A stretch of DNA of 11,646 bases from Gammaproteobacteria bacterium (GTDB lineage: Bacteria > Pseudomonadota > Gammaproteobacteria > Steroidobacterales > Steroidobacteraceae), in contig PMNQ01000136.1 in assembly GCA_003162555.1 (NCBI GenBank), forward strand, positions 1 to 11,646, in the 5' to 3' direction. Each line of letters begins with the position of its first letter. The first letter of the stretch is position 1. Below are positions 6,461 through 11,646 of the stretch, piece by piece. Made by a program: the position numbers and the translations under genes. The notes beneath the pieces were generated by a model, which was not told the origin of the DNA, searched no databases, and saw only the letters and a program-made list of their open reading frames with translations.

Positions 6461-7018
6461 ATGATTTCCATTGGCGCGCTCTGGCTGCCGATCCTGCTGT
6501 CGGCAGTATTCGTATTCGTGGCCAGCTCCATCATCCACATGTTTCTCGGCTATCACTGGGGCGACCTGCGCGCCCCGGCGCAACAGGACGCCATTCTCGA
6601 CGCGATGCGCGGGCTCAATGTCCAGCCGGGCGACTACGCCATGCCCAAACCCGATTCGATGAAGCAGTTCCGCACCCCGGAATTCAAGGCAAAGATGCAG
6701 CGCGGACCGATGCTGCTGATGACCGTGTCCAAAGGCGACATGACCATGGGCAAGAGCCTCGGGCAGTGGTTCGTGTACCTGCTGGTGGTAGGAACTTTTT
6801 GCGCCTATATCGCCGGCCGCGAACTGAATGCCGGGGCTCATTACCTGAGCGTATTCCGGCTGGTGGGCTTCAGCGCTTTCATGGCCTACTCGATGGCGTT
6901 GCCGCAGGCCGCGATCTGGTATCGCCGCAACTGGCGCATGACGCTGGTCACGATGTTCGACGGCCTGGTGTTTGGAATGCTCACCGGCGGCACCTTCGGC
7001 TGGCTCTGGCCACACTGA
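6461..7018 (+). CDS. Uncharacterised four-helix membrane protein
   Basis: I do not recognise a named family with certainty. The 185-residue protein has a hydrophobic N-terminal helix (about 5-27) ending in SSIIHMFLGYHWGDL. A soluble stretch of about 70 residues follows, rich in Pro, Met and Lys, including RTPEFKAKMQRGPM. Three further membrane helices are at about 102-120, 130-150 and 160-182. The first helix is uncleaved in appearance, with no signal peptidase site. From memory, uncharacterised bacterial membrane proteins exist with a similar HM...YH motif after helix 1 and a GP...TV segment before helix 2, so this is probably a conserved family rather than noise. The start ATG 6461 has a good GGAGAG at 6451-6456, the clearest ribosome binding site in this run. 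It is the last plus-strand gene, 38 bases after arfB and convergent with plsB. Confidence 0.8.
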   Translation: MISIGALWLPILLSAVFVFVASSIIHMFLGYHWGDLRAPAQQDAILDAMRGLNVQPGDYAMPKPDSMKQFRTPEFKAKMQRGPMLLMTVSKGDMTMGKSLGQWFVYLLVVGTFCAYIAGRELNAGAHYLSVFRLVGFSAFMAYSMALPQAAIWYRRNWRMTLVTMFDGLVFGMLTGGTFGWLWPH

Positions 7019-7024
7019 CAACGG

Positions 7025-7047
7025 CGCGCACGTGTCAGCCGTGCGTG
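7025..7047. terminator. Hairpin between convergent genes
   Basis: CGCACG at 7027-7032 pairs with CGTGCG at 7040-7045 around a seven-base loop, and the stem extends by a G-U and a C-G pair. It spans the 16-base gap and the plsB stop, between the ends of the membrane protein gene and plsB, where it could act in both directions. There is no T-run, so termination would need Rho or be inefficient. Confidence 0.35.
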
Positions 7048-9467
7048 ACCTGCAGGATCGAGTGGCGTATCTGCTCTGAGAGCACGATCTCGGCATCGCG
7101 CGCCACCTCGACCAGCACGCCATCGAAGATCAGGTGGCCGGCCTCATCGGCACGCAGCACGCCGCGGCTGCGCAGCAGGTTGATGAAACTGCCGAACAGC
7201 GCGCGGTCGAAGAATTCCGGCGAATTGAAGCCGTACAGCAGCGTCATGCGTTGCGCCATGAGCTGGCAGCGTTCCTCGAGCGCCTTCTGCGTGATAGTGC
7301 CGCTCCCGGCGCGGATCAGCAGCGCGATCGCCAGGTAGTAGCGCTCGATGGTCTGCACCGTTGACTGTGCCAGCAGCGAGAGCTCCATGGCCGCGTTGGA
7401 GCTCGGCGCCGGCCGCCGCCAGCTGCCCTCGCCCGCGGCCTCCAGCAAGCCGCAGCGCCCCAGCGCGGCGAGCGCTTCGTCCACCACCGATGGCACCTCT
7501 GCCTCGCTCCAGCGCAGGAACAGCTCGGCGGCTATATACGGGTAGATCCGGCCGGCGAAGCGCTGGATGTCCGCCGCGCGCAGCTCGGCATTGGCGATAA
7601 AGCAGCAGGCCATCAGCGAAGGCATCGCCACCAGGTGCAGGACGTTGTTGCGGTAGTAGGTGGCCAGCACGGCGTTTTCAGCGCTCATGCGCACGAACTC
7701 GCCGGCCCGCTGCGTCTCGCGCGTGATCATCTGGAGCTTGAGGCCGTAGTCGATGATCGCGGCGGGCGGCAGCTCCGTAACCGTGACGCGATCGCTGTAG
7801 GGCACGGCGCGCAGCACCGCCAGCAGGGTATCGAGGTGCCGCACCAGATCGTCCTGCAGCGTGGCCTGGCGCGGCGTCGCCAGCAGCGCCAGCGCCAGCA
7901 GGTTGACCGGCGTCATGCTGGCGGCGGCGTTGATATTCCGCATCACGGTGCCCGAGAGCTCGCCGACCAGCGGTCCGACCCAGCGCGGTTTCTCCTGCGC
8001 ATTGCCGGTCTGCGTGCGCCAGTCCGGCGCGTGCCGGTCCAGGAGCCGTTCGAGGAACACCGGCTCGCCGAGATTGACGTGCACGCGCCCGAAGCGCTCG
8101 CGCAGGCGGTGCAGGCTGCGCAGCAGCCCCAGAACGGATTCCTTTTCCTTGGGCCGCCCCGACAGCTCGTTGATATAGGTGGCGCCTTCCCAGATGCGCT
8201 CGTAGCCAAAATAGACCGGGATGAACACCACCGGCCGGCGCGGCTGGCGCAGGAAGCTGCGCACTGTCATCGCCAGCATGCCGGTCATCGGCGCCAGCAG
8301 CCGCCCGCTGCGGCTGCGTCCGCCTTCGATGAAATATTCGATCGAGTGCCCGCGCGCCATGATCGCCGCCAGGTACTGCGTGAACACCACGGTGTACAAC
8401 GAATTGCCGCGAAAACTCCGCCGCATGAAGAAGCCGCCGCCCTTGCGCAGGAACCGGCCGATCACCGGCAGGTTGAGGTTGACGCCCGCGGCCACGTGCG
8501 GGATCGCAAAGCCGTGCTGGTAGATCGCGTAGGACAGCAACAGGTAGTCCATGTGGCTGCGATGGCAAGGCACGTAGACGATTTCGTTGCCGTCGGCCAC
8601 CTGCCGCAGCGTGTCGACATGGCGGAACTCGACGCCGTCGTACAGCCGGTTCCACACGCGCGTCAGCAGATGCGACATGGAACTGACGAAGGTGTGCGAA
8701 TAGTTGGCGGCGATCTCGTCGATGCAACGGCGCGCCTCGAGCAGCAGCTCGCGGCGGCCAGTGCTGTTGCGGTCGCGCGCCGCCTGCGCCACCGCCTGGC
8801 GCACCGCGCGTGAACGCAGCACCTCGGCGACGATGGTGCGGCGGTGCGAGAGGTCCGGACCGATGCGTGCCGCACGGGCACGCGCCAGTTGCGTGCGCAG
8901 CGCGCGCGCCACGCGCCGCGCCACCGAGGCGGTATCGACCTCGCCGCCGAGCAGGCTGCGGAGCGAGACCGGTTCGCCCAGCTGCACCATCACGTTGCGA
9001 CCGTTGACCAGCACGGCAAAGCCGCGCCGCAGCCGGCTACCGATCGCCCAGCTCTCGGCCAGGAACAACCGGATCAGCGAACGCTCCTTCTGTGGCGCGC
9101 GTCCCCAGTAGATGCCCGCCGGCACCAGCGCGACATCGAGCCCGGGGTCGGCGCGCAGTGCGTCGATCAGTACCGCCAGCTGTTTGGGCGCGCGGCGGTC
9201 GAGCCGCGTGCGCCAGAATCCGACCGGCCGCTCGAGCGCGAACGATGCCAGCCCGGCACTGGCCGGCGCAGGCAAAAGACGCCGGCGCGGGCGTGGCAGC
9301 CGCAGCTTTGCGCACAGCGTGCGCAGCACCGCCAGGTCGACGGCGCTGCGCCGTTCGAGCACGTAGCAGACCGGCACCGGGCTGTCGCGCAGCCGCGTGC
9401 TTATGTCTGCGGGTTCAAGCCGCGAGCGCGTCCACGACGCGACCAACCTGGCGAGCAGCGAGTCCAT
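7035..9467 (-). CDS. plsB: Glycerol-3-phosphate 1-O-acyltransferase PlsB
   Basis: PlsB acylates the sn-1 position of glycerol-3-phosphate from acyl-ACP or acyl-CoA, the first step of phospholipid synthesis, at the inner membrane. The length, 810 residues, matches E. coli PlsB (807). All four acyltransferase blocks are present: block I CHRSHMDYLLLSY with His302 and Asp307, block II GGGFFMRRSFRGNSLY (343-358), block III EYFIEGGRSRSGRL (377-390) and block IV VVFIPVYFGYE (413-423). The long N- and C-terminal regions are those of the full-length gammaproteobacterial enzyme, not of the short PlsY or PlsC types. The start ATG 9467 lies 15 bases after the stop of the hydrolase gene, with GAGGCGAG upstream. 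It is the last gene of the minus-strand run, so it probably shares a transcript with the hydrolase, unless a promoter lies within that gene. Confidence 0.96.
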   Translation of the reverse strand: MDSLLARLVASWTRSRLEPADISTRLRDSPVPVCYVLERRSAVDLAVLRTLCAKLRLPRPRRRLLPAPASAGLASFALERPVGFWRTRLDRRAPKQLAVLIDALRADPGLDVALVPAGIYWGRAPQKERSLIRLFLAESWAIGSRLRRGFAVLVNGRNVMVQLGEPVSLRSLLGGEVDTASVARRVARALRTQLARARAARIGPDLSHRRTIVAEVLRSRAVRQAVAQAARDRNSTGRRELLLEARRCIDEIAANYSHTFVSSMSHLLTRVWNRLYDGVEFRHVDTLRQVADGNEIVYVPCHRSHMDYLLLSYAIYQHGFAIPHVAAGVNLNLPVIGRFLRKGGGFFMRRSFRGNSLYTVVFTQYLAAIMARGHSIEYFIEGGRSRSGRLLAPMTGMLAMTVRSFLRQPRRPVVFIPVYFGYERIWEGATYINELSGRPKEKESVLGLLRSLHRLRERFGRVHVNLGEPVFLERLLDRHAPDWRTQTGNAQEKPRWVGPLVGELSGTVMRNINAAASMTPVNLLALALLATPRQATLQDDLVRHLDTLLAVLRAVPYSDRVTVTELPPAAIIDYGLKLQMITRETQRAGEFVRMSAENAVLATYYRNNVLHLVAMPSLMACCFIANAELRAADIQRFAGRIYPYIAAELFLRWSEAEVPSVVDEALAALGRCGLLEAAGEGSWRRPAPSSNAAMELSLLAQSTVQTIERYYLAIALLIRAGSGTITQKALEERCQLMAQRMTLLYGFNSPEFFDRALFGSFINLLRSRGVLRADEAGHLIFDGVLVEVARDAEIVLSEQIRHSILQVTHG

Positions 9468-9482
9468 GCGGCGTCTCGCCTC

Positions 9483-10004
9483 TCAGCGATATCCGTAACG
9501 CATGTCGATGGCCACCAGGAAATGCTCGAAGAAATAATTGATCGTCTGCAGCTGATCGTACATGCGGTGATCGGTGTCGAGCAGATGGAGCGTCGCGCGA
9601 TACTGGCGGGCGAATTCCACGCTGTGCTCGGGCGGCACCACCGTGTCGCGCCAGCCATGCACGATGGTCGTCGGGCAGTCGATGACGCCCTGGCGGAGCG
9701 GCGGCAGGCCCTCCATCAGCAGCGCTGGCGCCAGCAGGAACACACCGCGTGCGTGCAGCAGCGACGCGGCCGCCACCGTGACATAGCCGCCGAGGCTCGA
9801 ACCGGCCAGCACCAGCTCGCCTGGCAGCTTCTGACAATGCTCGACCAGTTTCGCGACGCGATCGCGGGGCGAGTCGATGCCGCGGTAGTCGAGCGAATCG
9901 GCGTGGTAGCCCTCGGTGCGCGCGATCTCGGCCAGGCCGGTGATCTTGCGGCTCCACGGCTCGCTGTCGCGGCCGTGCGAAAAAATGACATAGCGCTCCG
10001 GCAT
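9483..10004 (-). CDS. Small alpha/beta hydrolase (YqiA/YcfP-like esterase)
   Basis: The 173-residue protein has a compact alpha/beta-hydrolase fold with a full triad. The nucleophile elbow GSSLGGY (68-74) has Ser70; Asp120 lies in VHGWRDTVVP; His146 lies in LLDTDHRMYD. An oxyanion-side HG is at residues 10-11 in VIFSHGRDSEPW. It has no signal peptide and is short for the fold, with little or no lid, like the YqiA/YcfP group of cytoplasmic esterases. The natural substrate is unknown; the neighbour plsB makes an acyl-ester or lysophospholipid substrate conceivable but unproven. The start is ATG 10004 without a strong ribosome binding site. It follows the sheath gene by 21 bases and precedes plsB by 15. 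Confidence 0.82.
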   Translation of the reverse strand: MPERYVIFSHGRDSEPWSRKITGLAEIARTEGYHADSLDYRGIDSPRDRVAKLVEHCQKLPGELVLAGSSLGGYVTVAAASLLHARGVFLLAPALLMEGLPPLRQGVIDCPTTIVHGWRDTVVPPEHSVEFARQYRATLHLLDTDHRMYDQLQTINYFFEHFLVAIDMRYGYR

Positions 10005-10025
10005 GATGCTAGGGCCTGTTGACGC

Positions 10026-11646
10026 TTATGGGGTCGCTGCGACGGCGGACACGTAGCCGGCTGCGGGCTCGGCGGCAAGCTGGCGCAGGATCGCGGTCTC
10101 GATTTCTTCCGACACCTTCGCGCCGGAGGTCGCCATGCGGTTGATCGTGACCGCGCGCACACTGCTCCCCTCACGCTCGTGCGTGATCAGGCAGGACTGG
10201 AATTCGCCGCCGCGCCAGGCCGCGAAGCCAAACAGCAGGCTGCAGCGGCCTTGCGCCACGGCTTCGGGCGTATTGAGCCGCTCATCGCAGATGACGAAGT
10301 AACGCTCGCCGTTGTCGCAGCCGGCGAACGCGCCGGCGTCGGCGAGGCCTTCCAGAAAATTTCCGACCTGTTCGCACACGCTGCGCCACTGCGCAGGACC
10401 GCCGCCCGTGAGCAGCGTCCAGCGCGTACCTTCGAGCACGCAGGACTGCAGCCACAGCGCCAACCGGCGCGCCGGCAGAAAACGCCATTCGCCGCGGGCC
10501 GCGTTCTCGGATAGCAGCGTGCGCGCGCTGCGCACGGCGCCCGCGGCCGGCCGCACATGATCGAAGCAGTTCACGCCCACCTGCGCGAGGCGCGCACGCT
10601 GCACCTCGTCCAGCACCAGCTGTGGCCGGTAGGGCGCGCGCAGCACCGGCGTATCGCCGGCAGCAGCCACCCACGGCGGGCTGGTCTCATCGCCGCGTGC
10701 GATCAGCCCCGCGGCCGCGCCGCACCCGGCGAACAATTCATTGCGGCCGCGCAGGCGGTCGGGGGCGAGCAGCCGCGGGAAGTACAACAGCGCCTGCTCG
10801 CTCTGGAAGGCCCAATGCGTAGCGCCAGCCAGCGCCGCCGCGACCGAGTCCCAGCTGGAGGGCGGATCGACGATCAGCAATGCCTGCTGCGCGCGGCACA
10901 GTTGCGTCGCGACGTGGAGCGTCGTCATGCCGATGTCCTGGCCGCGCGCCAGCGGCGGCACGCACAGCAGCGAGAAGCGCGGGCCACCGCGCAGCGCGAA
11001 CAGGCCCGTGCCGCGCGTGGCATCGCCGATCACGTCGTAGTCGGTGAGATCCGCGCCATCGGCGCCGTCATTGGCGGCGGCGATGTAGCCGACGACAGCG
11101 CCGGGACGCCCCGGCAGCGTGCGTGCCGGCCGTTCGAGGGGCAGCGGGCCGACGAGGCGCGCCAGGCGCGAACGGGCCATGAAGCGTTCGATCGAGCGTT
11201 CGCTGTCGGGCGATATCGACACGCCGCGCATGATCTCCTGCGTTTCGACCAGCTCGGAGCCGGGCTGCTGCAGGCGCTGCACCACCAGGTTGAACTGGTC
11301 GGTCGCCTCAGCGGCGATGCCGTCGTAATCGATCGATGCACGCAGGTATTCGCGCGTGCCGGGCTGCCGTCCGCGCAGCAGCAGCTGCCCGCGGCCGGCC
11401 GGCAGACGGAGCGTGGGCGCGCGTGCGCCATTGACCACGCGCACGACCAGCGCCTGGCGGCCGCCGTGCTCGAAGAACTGCTCGATGGCATAGCCCAGCG
11501 TCGCGGGCTGCCACAGGCCGCCGAACTGGCGCTGAAATTCGGCAAAGCTGTTGATCGGCGTCGGCGTGTTCAGCGGCCCCTTGAGCGCGCGGCCGATGAA
11601 CGCGGTCACCGCAGTCGGCAAACGCTCGATCGGCGCCGGCGCCGAC
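10026..11646 (-). CDS. Contractile tail sheath protein (phage or injection-system type), 5' end beyond the window
   Basis: About 540 codons are visible and the frame is still open at the right edge, so the true start lies outside; the TTG at 11621 is internal. The sheath is the contracting outer tube of myovirus tails, pyocins and extracellular contractile injection systems. Family features, numbered from 11621: AFIGRALKGPLNTP at 7-20 and FAEFQRQFGGL at 26-36 near the N-terminus; DYDVIGDATRGTGLFALRG (194-212) with SLLCVPP; ALLIVDPPSSWDSV at 247-260; ARTLLSENAARGEWRFLPARRL in the C-terminal subdomain; then EGTRWTLL and GRCSLLFGFAAWRGGEFQSCLI, where sheaths normally finish. About 50 further residues follow (481-531), including SEEIETAILRQLAAEP, beyond the usual end. 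Downstream are the hydrolase and plsB on the same strand. No other tail gene is visible. Sheath identity is solid; phage versus injection-system origin is open. Confidence 0.88.
   Translation of the reverse strand, partial: SAPAPIERLPTAVTAFIGRALKGPLNTPTPINSFAEFQRQFGGLWQPATLGYAIEQFFEHGGRQALVVRVVNGARAPTLRLPAGRGQLLLRGRQPGTREYLRASIDYDGIAAEATDQFNLVVQRLQQPGSELVETQEIMRGVSISPDSERSIERFMARSRLARLVGPLPLERPARTLPGRPGAVVGYIAAANDGADGADLTDYDVIGDATRGTGLFALRGGPRFSLLCVPPLARGQDIGMTTLHVATQLCRAQQALLIVDPPSSWDSVAAALAGATHWAFQSEQALLYFPRLLAPDRLRGRNELFAGCGAAAGLIARGDETSPPWVAAAGDTPVLRAPYRPQLVLDEVQRARLAQVGVNCFDHVRPAAGAVRSARTLLSENAARGEWRFLPARRLALWLQSCVLEGTRWTLLTGGGPAQWRSVCEQVGNFLEGLADAGAFAGCDNGERYFVICDERLNTPEAVAQGRCSLLFGFAAWRGGEFQSCLITHEREGSSVRAVTINRMATSGAKVSEEIETAILRQLAAEPAAGYVSAVAATP

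Noticed and set aside
7635..8813. A 392-codon plus-strand frame opposite plsB, and a similar one at 8844-10022
   Set aside because: These are antisense shadows with the same Arg/His/Gln-rich composition; the minus strand carries complete PlsB blocks and the hydrolase triad.
4464..10022. Shared 12-mer TAGGGCCTGTTG at about 4464-4475 and about 10011-10022, near gene ends
   Set aside because: Several 12-base matches are expected by chance in a window of this size, and there is no flanking similarity or target duplication to suggest a mobile element.
11619..11621. TTG as start of the sheath gene
   Set aside because: The frame is open to the window edge and the upstream residues APAPIER fit the normal sheath N-terminal pattern, so the start is outside.

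Overview
The window reads as chromosomal DNA from a GC-rich gammaproteobacterium. The best marker is the left end, where rhlB is divergent from a trxA-rho pair; this order is familiar from Escherichia coli and relatives. The RhlB, Rho, YrfG, PlsB and RNase AM-like proteins all resemble gammaproteobacterial versions. A deep-branching GC-rich lineage (Xanthomonadales, Nevskiales or Steroidobacter-like) is a guess from composition and protein style, not a demonstrated assignment. I see no rRNA, tRNA, CRISPR array, insertion sequence or integrase.

Layout. Positions 1-808 (minus): thioredoxin trxA and the first ~160 codons of rho, overlapping by GTGA; rho runs off the left edge. Positions 809-1126: a 318-base divergent control region with weak promoter candidates for both sides and a GC hairpin in the presumed trxA leader. 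Positions 1127-2839 (plus): rhlB, then a small cupin protein. Positions 2882-3562 (minus): a YrfG-type GMP/IMP nucleotidase, convergent with the cupin gene and divergent, with almost no spacer, from the next block. Positions 3585-7018 (plus): a tightly packed run of five genes: a PHP-domain RNase AM/nucleotide phosphatase, a DUF465 (YdcH-like) coiled-coil protein, an MscS-family channel, the ribosome rescue factor ArfB and an uncharacterised four-helix membrane protein. Positions 7035-11646 (minus): a contractile tail sheath protein cut by the right edge, a small alpha/beta hydrolase and the glycerol-3-phosphate acyltransferase plsB, separated by 21 and 15 bases.

How they work together. Rho, RhlB and ArfB belong to RNA handling: transcription termination, degradosome helicase activity and rescue of stalled ribosomes. 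The YrfG and PHP enzymes hydrolyse nucleotides or short RNA ends and share a start region. MscS, the small membrane protein and PlsB concern the envelope. The oddest element is the tail sheath gene, which lies directly upstream of, and in step with, two chromosomal-type genes. It is either the end of a phage-tail-like or extracellular contractile injection cluster outside the window, or a sheath gene that has joined a lipid-related transcription unit. Nothing else in the window looks like a new multi-gene system.
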